Source of the DNA: Liolophura sinensis
Taxonomy: Eukaryota; Mollusca; Polyplacophora; Chitonida; Chitonidae
Length of the DNA stretch: 64,000 nucleotides
Direction: 5' to 3'
NCBI RefSeq assembly: GCF_032854445.1
Contig: NC_088295.1
Coordinates: forward strand, 75,236,028-75,300,027
Part shown: piece after piece, positions 1 to 12,283 of the stretch
Numbering within the stretch: the first letter of the stretch is position 1
Layout of the letters: every line of letters starts with the position of its first letter
Notes under the pieces: model-generated
The model's input: only the letters and a program-made list of their open reading frames with translations
Told to the model about the DNA's origin: nothing
Database searches by the model: none
Program-made: the position numbers and the translations under genes

Positions 1-1050
1 AAATCTACTACAGTAAGCCCGGTGAGGCTTTAATGGTGTATTGATTTTGCTATTGTTGAAATATATGTGCAATTTATCCTCAAATCCTGACATTTATAAC
101 ACGAAATGAATACCATGTCTGGGTTGGTTGATACAATGGTCAAACTATGCAAAGCCATACTAATTCCAGGCCGCTCCAGTTTCTCCTGATTCTTTTGTTG
201 GTTTAGTTTTGAGAGGATGGGGTTTGAACTAATCGTCTACGGCTTACTGTAGACATTATCTTGAAAGCAGTCCAATTACTTCTAGATACAAGGACTTCGT
301 GCAGTGTGTGCCAAAACATCACTACGGTCAAACAGATGAGGCGGGTATATGCACAGTATATACCTCCCTCATACGTCACTGGTGGTAGGTTATACATCTC
401 CCTAATACCTCAAAGGAATTAGAAACGAAAAGAATCTCCTGTAGTTCTGTCAACAATCAAACGCGGTCTCACTATGATATTTAATACAGTGATTAGCGGG
501 TTTTCCATTTCTGTCACAGTATCACCTGGCCAATGACTTCAGAGCATCTGCACATGTTTATTCCGTATGCTCCGCATTGGATACACACCGTTGTGCAGTT
601 CTATTTTATAATTGCTCTCAGGGTCCGTAACGCGGTAACACTAAGCGAATGTCAAGCACAACCTGTTCTGCACCTGCTGCGTCACCAAGTAGGTCTGTTT
701 TCAGGCCCTGACTTTCTCATTAATATCTCATCAGGTTGGAACAGGTGGGAATATCACTACAGTGTGCTAGAGAATAAAGCCTGGACAGATTACAGATTCA
801 AAGCTTCTGTCAGATGTCACACTGTCACATCGGACTAATATATTCTTGATCTACTGCACTGGGGTATTTGCCGTAACCTACACGGAGGTGTGGCCTAATA
901 ATATCCATCCAAACATAGGTTTGCAATGGATCATTCATTACTGCAGAATGTATGGACATATTGCCCTGTATTCTGTAATAATAGGAATCTTGAGCACGTT
1001 TGTCAAATATCGCCTTAATATTGTCACGCTATTAATTGTTATTAGTTATT
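1..1050. repeat. Segment duplicated in RFESD intron 1 (copy 1)
   Basis: This segment lines up base for base with 18152-19222 apart from scattered substitutions and a few indels; the largest is a block of roughly 16 bases near 410 that is missing here. By eye the identity is in the high nineties. The left limit is unknown because the window starts inside the copy, and the right limit is cut by the N gap. The frame at 533-838 is broken by single-base indels in the other copy, so it is not treated as coding. It is either a recent dispersed duplication or a misplaced second haplotype. Confidence 0.9.
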
Positions 1051-1250
1051 NNNNNNNNNNNNNNNNNNNNNNNNNNNNNNNNNNNNNNNNNNNNNNNNNN
1101 NNNNNNNNNNNNNNNNNNNNNNNNNNNNNNNNNNNNNNNNNNNNNNNNNNNNNNNNNNNNNNNNNNNNNNNNNNNNNNNNNNNNNNNNNNNNNNNNNNNN
1201 NNNNNNNNNNNNNNNNNNNNNNNNNNNNNNNNNNNNNNNNNNNNNNNNNN
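1051..1250. other. Assembly gap (200 N)
   Basis: Exactly 200 undetermined bases. The gap begins while the sequence still matches 19222, and the sequence after it (from 1251) does not match what follows 19222, so the true extent of the duplication is hidden here. Confidence 1.
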
Positions 1251-1899
1251 ACAAAGAGCAGTCTGTGGAATTAGGCTTAAGTGTGAGAATCTTCATTAGA
1301 ATTTAAATAGTGATGATATTTTTTACACATATTGTGGTGAGGAGAGGAAAAATGTGTACATATTGAACAACCTTTTTGTATCAACCACCAAAATTACATT
1401 AACACTACCTTGTCTAATAAGGAAATGAAGCTGGACCTCTGTTAACGTAAGTGCCTTTTTAATGGTTGAAGCTTTGAGTGTCTGAAACTATCTAGTTTTT
1501 CCCTGCCTGTGTGTCATTAATAACACCAGGGTGTATCTTAAGGCTAAGAATGTGATCATTTGGACAAAACAGCCACCACAAGATGAATTTTCCACATGTT
1601 GGGTTTTTAACATTTTTTAACCACTAAAAAAAATAACTAAGCCACAGAAAAAAAGGACAAGGTATCTTTTTTAGGGAATCTAACGCAGATTAAACTGAAT
1701 ATTTAATAAACGTTATACAGAAACTTGCAGGAATATGCCTCCTGCTTTCTGGAGTTGAATTATGTATGGCAAGCCATCTAGAACGTTGAAGAGGTTCAAA
1801 TTGAAGTGTGTGTGGCATGTGATCTTTCTCCCAAAGTTACCGTAGCCATAAGTTTAGTCTTAAACTGGTCATGTAAACATTTAGCCTAATTAGGGTTTA
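1251..1899. other. Gene-free stretch
   Basis: AT-rich sequence with no open frame of note, no RNA gene and no recognisable repeat head. It leads into the 49-bp minisatellite. Confidence 0.6.
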
Positions 1900-2440
1900 C
1901 CTAGCAGCAACACTCAACTCAAGACTAGCCACACATTCAGGTTAACTAGCCACAAGTTTAAACTTTAATAACACTATATGCATTTAGGCTTTGCCTAGCC
2001 ACAAATTTAGACTTTAATAACTAACCACACATTTAGCTTTGCCTAGCCACAAGTTTAGACATCAATAATTAGCCACACATTTAGGCTTTGCCTAGCCACA
2101 AGTTTGGACTTTAATAACTAGCCACACATTTAGGCTTTGCCTAGCCACAAGTTTAAACTTTAATAACTAGCCACACATTTAGGCTTTGCCTAGCCACAAG
2201 TTTAGACATTAATAACTAGCCACACATTTAGGCTTTGCCTAGCCACAAGTTTAGACATTAATAACTAGCCACACATTTAGGCTTCAGCTATCCATAGCTT
2301 TAGGCTAAACTAGGCACCCATTTAGATGTTAACTAGTCACACATTTAGGCTTTAACTAGCCACACATTTAGGCATATGAAAACATCTAGATGTTATCTAC
2401 CCACACAATTAGGCTTTAAATATACATGTAGGCACACCAT
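1900..2440. repeat. 49-bp minisatellite
   Basis: Direct repeats of a unit containing 'CTAGCCACACATTTAGGC' followed by 'TAGCCACAAGTTTA'. Successive unit starts at 2116 and 2165 give a 49-bp period. The central copies (about 2000-2290) are regular, and the flanks decay into shorter forms that keep only the 'CTAGCCACACATTTAGGC' half. No coding potential is evident. Confidence 0.85.
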
Positions 2441-2817
2441 GTTTCTCTAACTTTCCTTCTGGTTAGGCTTAAGCTAGCCGCACGTGTAACCTTTAACCCT
2501 CCAGCACGCCCATTATTGACTATTGTGTTTTCTGCAGGGGAGTATCCCTTACCATATGTCCAAATTATTTAACAGAAGTATTGAGGATCTCTTTTTTTTT
2601 CTCTTGTTTAAACTAAGCCTTCTGACTTTTTTCTTCCCCAATTAAATGAAATAAAATTATAACAGTGTCCAACAGCATTATACAAATCCATGTTATATAT
2701 TCAATATTTTAAATATTTGTAAAATACCCCTAAAACCAGGATGTGTTCAGCCATTCCCCAAATTTTACCAGTGTGGGAAGCATAAGTACTTTTCATTGGC
2801 TTCATTCCATAGTAATC

Positions 2818-2891
2818 ATTTATTTATTTATTTGATTGGTGTTTTACGCCATACTCAAGAATATTTCACTGATATGACCGCGGCCAGCATT
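2818..2891 (-). mobile_element. SINE family 1, 3' end fragment
   Basis: (ATTT)n followed by 'GATTGGTGTTTTACGCC' and 'CTCAAGAATATTTCACT', the 3' tail of the common SINE read in reverse. The match stops just after 'CGGCCAGCAT', so only about 70 bp of this copy remain. Confidence 0.85.
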
Positions 2892-4240
2892 GTTTCTCCT
2901 CCTTGCACCCTTCACTTTGCAGGGTATATTCCTTCATACATGTCAGTAGCATGTTGTGTCGAGAGAAGTATGAGTGGGGTGTTCATGTTTTATGTGCAGA
3001 ATGGTTTGTGTCTTACATCTGTATGCTTAAAAGAGGATTTTAATCAAACTGTATTGGATAGATTAAAAAAAGGGGAATTTATGTAGGATCAGGAACTTTT
3101 AAGTGTTTAATTGTTTTCTCCTTTGTTGGTTAAGAAATTGTAAATTCTACTTCTACATGTGTTGTAGTAAAGTGGATGGGAGCGGAGTGAAGCCTTTAAG
3201 TTATTATCCCGCACAGATTTCTCTCATCTGTACTATTGAATGAGATAAATAAGAATATCATCACCAGTGACACAATTTTCATTTATTAATTGTATGATAA
3301 ATACTCTTGGCAAATTTATATCTTGAACATTGTATTTTGTGCTCTTTTTGATGTTCGTTGTTGCCAGATTATTTCACTTCATCCTTAAGGGATGTCATGA
3401 GCGTGCAGATACATACATGTCGTTGTCTGTAAGTCACGGCAGACACAAGAGGTGGTGGTTTTATCAACTACAACCTAAAACAGGGAATTTTCTATGTTCC
3501 ACGGTTCCCCAACAGTACTCTTGAACCTGTGGTGACAAGGAGTGATCAACTGTCCCCGTAGGACTGTCTTGTTGAGGTTAAATGTTTTATTATATTGTTA
3601 CAAGTATGCTGGGTATCACTTGCCTTCCATGGAAATGACACTCACATTGGGTGAGCCCCTTGGAGGGTCAAAAAGCTGCTAACTGAGGGGTGATTTTCTT
3701 CGTGCTCACCGGTCTCCTCCAAGGATTGTTACTGGCCGGCAGTAAAAATTGTTCGCTATCAATTCACGAATAAATAAATCAATCAAATAATATGTATATA
3801 ATCATTTTACCTGGCTATCTGTATGTAGGCATGTCAAGAGTCATATATATGTTCCATCGGGGGATAAAGGTCGATGCGGTTGTGCCTTTCCGCCCACCCC
3901 TTAAACTATTATATTTAGATCAGCTAGTTTTCTTATGTAGAGCCACATACATTTAGTTCAAGTTTAGTTAATCTTTTCCCAAATAAGGTGTAGTTTGGAC
4001 ACCGGCAAAAGTCTGAGAGTTAACCTGATCGCATTACAGAAAATTTTAGAAGCTTAAGACAATTTTTAGAATTTAGAATTTCTAAGACTGTAAAATTAAT
4101 GGCGTCTGCGAAATATTTTTGTTCAGCTCTGTAGTGTATAGTATATTCGGAATAAGTTTATATATTTACTCAGGTTAGAAGTTTATTTGTTTTGACAGAT
4201 GGTTATTTCAAGTGGAAGATGTATTTTCGGCAGTGTTTTA
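2892..4240. other. Gene-free stretch
   Basis: Unique-looking AT-rich DNA. Frames of 60-100 codons occur (for example 2796-3086, which begins inside the SINE tail) but show no recognisable domain or splice context. Nothing else supportable was seen. Confidence 0.5.
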
Positions 4241-4510
4241 TTGGCTTCTGTGGCCTCATGGTTAGAGCTGTGATCCAAACCCGGGTCGGGTCATACCAAA
4301 AACTTAGTAGTTGTTACTGCCTCGCTTGGCACTTAGCAGTGAGAGTTTAATGCAGGGAAACATTACTGGTTGGATACAATGTCAGACTACGCGATCCTCT
4401 GCACTGATATCACATGTTTGACAAGGGCAGGTAACTGCATCAGCTGTTTGAATGAAGCGTGCCCTGACGTTGCTTTTTTTATGCCATCCTTGGCCTTATC
4501 CTAGCCCAAA
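4241..4510 (+). mobile_element. SINE family 3 (tRNA-derived), decayed
   Basis: The head 'TGGCCTCATGGTTAGAGC' resembles a tRNA A-box region, and 'GGGTCGGGTCATACCAAA' follows. The body mentions the same landmarks (Cys-like 'GCTTGGCACT', 'CACTG') as the copies at 58458-58828 and 61600-61810. The copy has lost part of the anticodon region, so the head is shortened. Confidence 0.6.
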
Positions 4511-4645
4511 CGTAACGTCAAAGCAATCTCGGACAAAAAAGGAAGTCAAATCGTAGAAAGAAGGAAATCCTTTCCTGAGATCTAGGATATATTATTTATA
4601 ATGGCAAAGACACTGGTGATGTTATACTGTATGTAAAATGCTCAC

Positions 4646-4808
4646 CGAAGAGTTTCATTTTGTAGCCAGTAAGAGGAAAACTTTCTTCATCCATATATAA
4701 CAGCCTCCCTGGCACACTGTGTATTTCTTCTGATTTGAAACACTTGCATGCTTCCGGTTCAGTGATATTGTAAATGTTTATTTCCAGTTTCCGATGTTGA
4801 ATTCCCAT
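4646..4808 (-). CDS. Candidate first coding exon, unknown protein
   Basis: On the minus strand an ATG with A at -3 and G at +4 opens a frame of 54 codons plus one base. It ends at a consensus donor, 'TTCG' then GTGAGC (the plus-strand bases are at 4640-4645). An in-frame TGA lies a few codons upstream with no intervening AG, so this would be an initiating exon. The peptide is of mixed, non-repetitive composition: it is acidic in the middle, has one Cys-x-Cys pair, and ends in LTGYKMKLFG. I do not recognise the family and could not identify a following exon toward lower coordinates. It could equally be a chance frame. Beyond the donor the frame runs on to a stop at 4596. Confidence 0.3.
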
Positions 4809-5507
4809 CGTAGGTGTCGTAAACAGTCACAGCCAGAATTGTCCGTGTGCTAGGTGAGTGACCGCTAATGTGCACCATGTCCTTGTACACAATAACAATA
4901 GTTCACGGGGTTGATTTATAACAAAAACACTTACCACTATGGGGAACAGGATATCCTATTGACTTTTATTTACTATGTCTCTACAATATTTTCCGGACAC
5001 GCAGAAAAATAGTAAGAATGGATTTTGGGCCCCGAAAATATTATTCATCATTTATCAAATTAAGGTGACATGGTTACAACAAAATTATGGATGCATGATT
5101 TTTTTACAGTGATAATGTCTGTACGCCCAGGTTTAGCTAAAGAAGTCATGTCCATCTGTCGGTTAACCTTTCGTTTTAGAGTGATGTATTTTTTAGGTGG
5201 TACTTGTAAGGATACCACTATCGGAGAGTAAATATGAGAAATAACTGGCATGTTTAACTCTCAGATTAGCGATAGGCCTTACACAAGATCAAACAAAGAA
5301 GCATGAAGACGCTTGAATAAGTTCAATACATACATTTTAACAAACTAGACAAATACTACAACTGACAATAATATACAACACAATACAACTACAAATATAT
5401 GTATGCCTGTGAATATATGAAACTTCTATGTGGCGGGTTGACAGTAGCGTCCGTGATGCCGAGCTATTGATGTACGTTTCCTCGTAAACCTACACAAAGT
5501 CACTTTG
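4809..5507. other. Gene-free stretch
   Basis: AT-rich, with no repeat head and no supportable exon. It would contain the promoter of the candidate minus-strand exon if that exon is real, but no TATA-like element stands out. Confidence 0.4.
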
Positions 5508-5786
5508 AGATAAACTGGGGTGAAATGTGCCTAATGGCACAAAGATACAATGTGGGATACAAGCTCCAAAAATAACGTCTCCACAAAATAGCCCTAATGG
5601 CAAAAAGAGACAATGTGGCATACAAGCTCCAAAAATAACGTCTCCACACAATAGCCCTAATGGCAAAAAGAGACAATGAGCGATACAAGCTCCAAATTAA
5701 CGTCTCCACAAAATAGCCCTAATGGCAAAAAGAGACAATGAGCGATACAAGCTCCAAAATAACGTCTCCACAAAATAGCAAGTACC
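5508..5786. repeat. 62-63 bp minisatellite
   Basis: About four and a half copies of a unit containing 'TACAAGCTCCAAAA' and 'ATAGCCCTAATGGCAAAA'. Unit starts at 5558, 5621, 5684 and 5746 give periods of 63, 63 and 62. Because 63 is a multiple of three, the minus strand carries repetitive open frames here that are a by-product of the array. Confidence 0.85.
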
Positions 5787-7929
5787 GAGTACTTTCTGGT
5801 ACCGAACAAAGCCTTGTCGTTTCTCCCTAGCACACGGTCAAGCTTCATTGAATTCATTAACCCTGACAACCGTCAGGTAAATGAAATATTCTTTTGTTGT
5901 CTCCAACCATGCATCAACGTATCAGCAGTCATATACAAATGAGTTGTTCTTCAGCACGATGTAAAAACAGTCATATTTACATACAAGCCTAATTAAATAG
6001 AGGAGCGTCGAAGCATTCTCAGATACTGAATGAGTAAAGTGATCAGACGATCGCATAATTGTATTTCATGACATTCTTGGTATACATTACTAAAGTTTTA
6101 ACTTTCTTTTTTAACTCTTTTAACCTTTTTCGTGCACGCATGGTGTTATCCGACATACAGCAGCCACAACGTGACGTGATCTACTTTACAAGAAAGTTGG
6201 ACCAGTTCTCCTTTAATTTAGCCATAGACTGCATATGACATCAGAAGGGATAGCACAATAAACACTCATTTTTGTATATCAGCCATTCCAGCGTCACCAC
6301 TGTTACATCAAATTTGTTTAAGTCTTTAAGCGGCTGCCAGGAGAGGAAGATACATAGCGTATATTTTCCAGCATATACCGATTACAGTTATTGTTGTTTA
6401 TAATTCTCGTTGATTAGCTTTTTAAGGGGCGAAAGTCCTTTTTCTTTCCATACCGGAATACTCTTTCGATTGATTTCGTTTCGCATTCTTTGTACGTGAT
6501 CCCAATTCCAATAAACTGAATCGGCTAAAAAATTTTTAACATGTACAGTGGCTTCGTTTAGGTTTTTATAATGTTTTTAGTTGAAGCTGGCCGATGACCA
6601 AAACCAGGCAATTATATAGTTCATGATTTTATTTCTCAAACTATAGTGTTTATCCCATCCATATTGCATTGATTAATACCCACCACATATAATTATACCT
6701 GTCCGGACACATGTAAGTTGAACACTGCTCAGACTCGAAGCCAAATGATCACAGGACAGATGAAGAACAAGCCGAAACATGTCAGTTATTAATTAGCCAA
6801 GTGCAATACGCTTCCATCGACCAAAACGTGGGATTCATAGAAGGCCACATATTCAACTTCTTCCTGTCGCCGTCGACAAGCCATCGACAAGAAAATTAAA
6901 GCAGCTTTTACTTGCATTCTTTTCATGTCTAACAGCCCTTTGGGTATTTAACCGTAAACTACACCGTTTTCACTAAAGAAAATCTCACTGGTCCTATCTT
7001 CTCATCAGTTTATATCGGGAACTATAGCCACAGGCCTTTGTTCTCCAGGTTTCATATTCGCTCTTATACATCAGAGATTTGTCAGGTAACAGTCTTGGTG
7101 TAGTGCATGTATTCCCGCAGAACATATGCCTGTTCTCGTTTGATATAACTCTGACACATTCCTAAGCATGGTCTACAACAGTTGGCAAAAAAATCAATTC
7201 TGTGCCTAACCACTCTTATCGTGTAGGCCTCATCTTATACCGAAAACATTAATCTTCGTCAGCTACATCAGCGTCCCCTCTGGGCCTGGTTGAAAAGAGG
7301 GACCATGTGGCGTGAAAACCCATCATTAACTTTCCTCCTGTTGATTTCTCTGGCTAAATCCTTTACACAACCCCCGGGCATCCTTTGGAAGTGTAAAGCC
7401 GCTTGTACACTAACGACCAGTTCGAGCTTAATCCAATCTGTAGCTCTAAAGGCGAGGATCTACTTTGTTTTCTCCCTTGATCAAGTCTACACTGAAAAAT
7501 TGATTCTAAAGCTTTGATATGTAAGCGTGTTCGATGATTCATCGAAGAGAGGATTACCTCAACTTAAACTGTGTCTAGTTTGACATCGTTTGGTGAAAAG
7601 ACTGGGCTTCACCGCAGCCTATCGCACATGGGTACATGTTTGAATTCAGCTATTTATGTGAGGTTTATAACGCGAAGGATCCGGCGGTGTTCGATCATTA
7701 TACGAGGACACAGTACGATTGACTTTTTTCCAAAATCTTCTTTAGCGACTTCACATTCATGTTTGCAACTGTTTTCCACAAAAAACGAGAAAAAAAATGC
7801 AAAAGTTTAATGTATAAAATAAAGCAAAAAGTATGAAAAGCATTAATGTCTTGAATATTCTCTCTATTTGGCTTTATCGGTGGAATTCAGATACATTCTT
7901 TTCGTTTCCATAGTTTTATAGAGTAACAT
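5787..7929. other. Gene-free stretch
   Basis: About 2 kb of low-GC sequence without a recognised gene. Short frames at 7290-7517 and 7571-7810 have no domain similarity that I recognise. No SINE was seen. Confidence 0.5.
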
Positions 7930-8165
7930 AATAAAAAACTGGGCTTATTTGCCCAAGGCTCGCCACGCGACGAAGGATCCAATAATCTATAGCTTAGGCT
8001 TTCCAAACGCTCAAATTGCCACATATCTCATCTGTTCTGGGTAATAGGTTGACAGTCGATTTCACGGGAGTCGGTGCAAAACCTTTAAGGCCTGTCAATG
8101 CCCGATATTGGATTGGTATAGCGATAGCAAAACAGACCGTCTCAGTTTGACGACGTCTTTATAAT
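7930..8165. repeat. Dispersed repeat, copy 1
   Basis: Shares an ordered set of words with 12960-13165, including 'ATATCTCATCTGTT', 'GACA-GCGATT-CACGGGA' and 'ATATTGGATTGG', all on the same strand. The family is unknown; this could be a piece of an old transposon or an unclassified SINE body. Confidence 0.55.
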
Positions 8166-8783
8166 CCAGCCATGGACAGAGAATTTGAAAATTTGTGTGC
8201 TCTCACTACTTGTGGAGCCTTGGTAATCTATTGCGCTGTCGGTCACATATGGGAAGGTTCGTCAATAACTTCCCAAAGGTCGAAGGTTTATGCTGTTTCC
8301 TGCGCCTGTGAAACTGATCGCGTATAAAGGAAAATTCTTGAGTGACGTTAAGTAACAGTCAAAGTCATAAAAAATAACTTGTAATGACTCTTGTGTAAAC
8401 GTGAGATTATTTTAATAACAATTTGAATTTACCTCATTTGACACTACCGCCATTGATATTGCCACATTTTACTTCAGCGCATTTGACGTTACCACATTAC
8501 AGCACTGACGTTACTGAAAATCTCAATCCACACGTAGGTGTGCTTCTTTCAGTTTCTGCCAATGCTGGTAAAGCCAGATTACAACAGTTTTTTTTTTCGC
8601 TTTACGAGAACAGCTCATCTGTCCTTACTTCGTCATAAAATTCATAATGTTTGTCGACGTATGATTAGTCTATGTCTTTAATTACGATGGGTCGTACAAT
8701 GTCTTCGTGCAATGTTTTGCTACTTTCGCAATACGTGGAATGAATAATTGTTTATTTATGTATTTATATATTTATTGAATTGA

Positions 8784-9037
8784 GAGGAGCCTCCATGGTT
8801 GGGTGGATGGCCCAATGACCCCAAATCCTCTCCCCAATGCGGTTGCTTTGAGATCAAGCCCAGCTCACACTGGCTTCCTCTCCGGGCGTATGTGGAAAGG
8901 CCTGCCAACGATGTACAGGCCGTTGGTTTCTCTCAGGCTCTATACCCGTTGTCTTCCCACCAGATTGCTGGCCGCAGTCGTATGGAATATCTGTAGTACG
9001 GCGTATAAAACACTGGTCAAATAAATAAATAAATAAA
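8784..9037 (+). mobile_element. SINE family 1, full-length but diverged
   Basis: The copy starts with a tRNA-like head ('CCTCCATGGTTGGGTGGATG', then an 'AATGCGGTTGCTTTGAGATC' B-box region). It runs through 'GGCTTCCTCTCCGG' and the conserved 'TACGGCGTATAAAACACT', and ends in (AAAT)n. It differs at many sites from the younger copies. Confidence 0.85.
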
Positions 9038-9040
9038 ATC

Positions 9041-9262
9041 AATTTGATTTAACGCCGTACTCAATAATTTTTCACTTATATGGCGTCTGTTCGCTTTATG
9101 GACGGATGAAACTAGCGAGTCCTAAGTAAACCGCCCACTCGCCAGGTAGCGGTCATGACAAACTTTCAGAGTTAAAGCCGCAGTCGAAGAAGCGGGAGCC
9201 GGACTTGAACACGCGACCTCATTGGTCACTTAAATCAGTTGTTTTGACCGTCTGAGTCAGGG
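9041..9262 (-). mobile_element. SINE family 2 (tRNA-derived)
   Basis: It lies directly against the A/T tail of the previous element. In reverse it reads as a tRNA head with B box 'GTTCAAGTCC' and ends in 'GAGTACGGCGTTAAATC'. It shares the 3' tail with family 1 but has a different middle, including 'TTTCATCCGTCCATAAAGCG'. Confidence 0.7.
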
Positions 9263-9603
9263 AATTCCCGAAAATAGTTATTTGTGTGAGTTTATATTTG
9301 ATTAACGACTAACTTTAAGGAGAACTGTACGTTTAAAATTCATGTCATGTCATGGTAAGAGTTCAGAAAATATTTCAATTTTTGACTTACCCTCTAGAAT
9401 TAGTCACATTCAAAGTGTTGAAATCTTGTGAAGAACAAAAACAAAACTAAAACACATGATTTATCGACAGTATTTTGGCCGCCAGCGGGGTAAACTGCCT
9501 CTACCTGTGATTAACATATAAGGATTCTGCCATGGCTGTTTCTAACCACATTGAGAACAGTGACGTCACGCCAAGTTTTGGCCACATATTGATAGACTGA
9601 GTG

Positions 9604-9962
9604 AATGATTGCTTGGGGTTTAAAGTCGTACTTAACAATTTTTCAGTCATATGACGACGAAGGAATCCTTAGGGTGTATGTAATGTGCCTCCTTGTGTCA
9701 GTGCAGGACGGATTTCCACCGCTCTTTTATCTAGTGCTGCTTCACTGAGACGACTTACCGAAGGCAAGTAAGCCGCCCCGCCTGAGCCATTATACTGATA
9801 CGGGTCAACCAATTGTTGCGCTATTCCCTTCATGCTGAACGCCAAGCGAGGAAGTTACAACTTCCTCCTTTGAAGTCTTAGGTGTGATTCGACCCAGGAT
9901 TGATCCTCGATCTACAGCTCCCGAAGTGGAGCTTCACCAACTGTGCTATCCGGGCCAGTCAT
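9604..9962 (-). mobile_element. SINE family 3 (tRNA-derived), long copy
   Basis: In reverse it starts with a tRNA-like head 'GGCCCGGATAGCACAGTTGG', then 'GATCCTGGGTCGAATC'-type B-box sequence. It ends near 'TGAAAAATTGTTAAGTACG' and 'AAACCCCAAGCAATC'. The body includes 'AACGCCAAGCGAGGAAG', which is also seen at 58690-58720. The tail, rich in AATG, matches the copy at 58458. Confidence 0.65.
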
Positions 9963-9983
9963 ATTGATAGAATTTATCATTCA

Positions 9984-10184
9984 AAATGCACACGTCCAGC
10001 TCATGCTGGCTTCCTCTCCGGCTGTACGTGGGAAGGTCTGGCAGCAACCTGCGGATGGTCGTGGGTTTCCCCCGGGCTCTGCCCGGTTTCCTCCCAACAT
10101 AATGCTGGTCGCCGTCGTATAAGTGAAATATTCTTGAGTACGGCGTAAAACACCAATCAAATAAATCAAATAAATAAATAAATC
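9984..10184 (+). mobile_element. SINE family 1, 5'-truncated
   Basis: Begins inside the element at 'CCAGCTCATGCTGGCTTCC', lacks the tRNA head, and carries the whole conserved 3' half with 'GGGTTTCCCCCGGGCTCTGC' and an (AAAT)n tail. Confidence 0.9.
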
Positions 10185-12283
10185 AAAATGCACACACTTT
10201 ACAGAGCTATAAATGCATTCACCGAATGGACCTTGAAACGGACTGCAGTATTTCAAGGGAAACAAAAATAGATGTGACGTCACTGACACCTTCTGGGTCC
10301 CAAAAGAGGGTAGAATCCGAGGTTTTAAAAACCTTAGGCTTAATTGGAAACATAATCATTTTTTTTTTTTTTGGAGTGTGCATAACGTTCTTTTATCTGA
10401 TGTATACTTTATTTTAATGTTTTCTTTGCCTTTTTGGTTACACAAACATTTGAGGGGTTGGGGGCAACGAATGAGAGGGGTTTTACACTTTTACATTGAG
10501 AGTCGAACATTTGGGCAAACACAATATATGTCATCAAAATAAGCTTTAGAATAAAAACCACGTTACGAAATGGGGGTATATTACACTGATTTTACGCCAT
10601 TTCCTTTTAGGTTGAGTGAAAACACATTTATACGTTGTAATGAAGGGAAAATCCTCTTGTCCTTGTACACTCTACACTCAGGCAACATGGATTTGTTTTA
10701 AGATTATAGGATCCTGGTTCAAAAAGGGTGTCGCTTCCCGTCAGATTTTACAAGGCAAAGTTTAATTTCCTGTGATACCGATTGAACACCCATGCCTCGG
10801 GTGCTTCTGTGTTTGTCACATGGTGAAAGCTCTGGGCTTTCTCACCGCCAATCCGGATTGATTCATCACATCCGTTTTTCTTCACAAGCATAATCCTAAG
10901 TTTTCAATTCGTGCACATGTTTATTAATAGCTGGAGTCATATTTAACTTACACGCGTATAAGGGCTCTTGACCTGTGAGGTCACGGCCTCGAATCCGACT
11001 CTTCACCAGGATGTTTGTCAGGTATATATACCCAATGACGAAATTTGGTGGTTTATTCATAGGAGCTCTGGTTTCTTGCTGCTGTTATATAAAGAAATAA
11101 GTGTTATGCCGGTAAAGATCAATCATTCCAAATGAATGAATAAATTCTTTTACACCTTTACAGATATTTTAGTCAGTTTTAACACTTTGAACATGTGGAT
11201 GTAACCATCAAAGCAACTGGAAATATATATTGATTGAATTTATGTGTGCTATACAATATTGGAATAATATATACGTGAAAAGATCGCACTGCAGTAAAGA
11301 GGTGAAATCGGAGTTTAGTTAAAAAATCCAAAATTGTAGAACCCCTTGGAGAAACCATTTCACCGCAACACGTAGCTAATCGAGATGCAAAGGTCACTCG
11401 TGAAGTCATGATTGATAAAACGCTATGATTAAGATTTTCAGCAAAATCCATTTTTTGTTTGTTATTTTAGAAAGTTGACCTTCGAAAAGTTAATCAATAA
11501 CTGAGCTGTCAGGAAAACATCAACAGGAAACAACGTTTCTCTGACCCTGTCGTTCTATTCATCACCCTATTTTTGCTCAGAGTGATTGCCTTGAGAAACA
11601 AAATATGTTAATAAGGTTCCAAGGTGTTAGTATGCGCTCAAGGCAAATCAGCGTTCGGCTATTTCACCGTAGAACCTGTATTCGCACAGGCTGGTTCCTG
11701 CTTCGCAAGGTCAGTTGTGAATAGACTGGCTTTGCTTAAAAGATTCATGAAGCTTTTGGTATATGTAATTCTGCATATGCAATTTGTGATACATGTATGC
11801 CTTAACATATAAAAGTACAAAGCAGCTTCTCAGCTTTCTTCTTTGGGCGTAAAACGGCTTTAAACTACTAGTTTCCGACAATTAAGTACATGTAGCCTTT
11901 GGTGGTCACATCAACGGGTATGTCAAAACAAGTTCGTGGGCGGAATCCAAGGGTGAGTGGGAAGGAGAGCGAGGCTGGTCCGCTTCACAAGTAAATACAT
12001 CGATCACATCATTTATGAAAATTTCCGACGATTGACGGGAATATGCCTAAAATGGAAGGGTTATTAAGGGGTATATAAAATATGCCTCAAATACATATTT
12101 TTTATTTGGTGTAGTTTTCTTGATTTCCATTGAAACCACAATCTTTGTTTTAGAGCTCCTCTTCGTATATTCTTCACATGAATAAGTTCACCGCAGGATG
12201 TGCGAGAACGTTTTAAAAAACGACCTGCGCATACATAATGAAATTATATCGATAGTTAAGCACTCCTGTTTTTCACGCAGAAG
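10185..12283. other. Gene-free stretch with a possible SINE relic
   Basis: No supportable gene. A possible tRNA-headed relic lies at about 10955-11147 ('AGGGCTCTTGACC', then 'GGCCTCGAATCCGACTC'), but its tail is not typical. A run of 15 T lies at about 10359-10373. Frames at 11179-11451 and 11624-11812 are unrecognised. Confidence 0.45.

Noticed and set aside
533-838. 101-codon frame
   Set aside because: Its near-identical duplicate at 18707 is frameshifted by single-base indels, which argues against coding constraint.
5500-5869. Minus-strand frames with an Arg-Arg-Tyr-Phe repeat
   Set aside because: Produced by the 62-63 bp repeat; there is no start, domain or splice context.
8803-10289. 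Several frames of 62-102 codons
   Set aside because: They lie over SINE bodies and read the SINE consensus in various frames.
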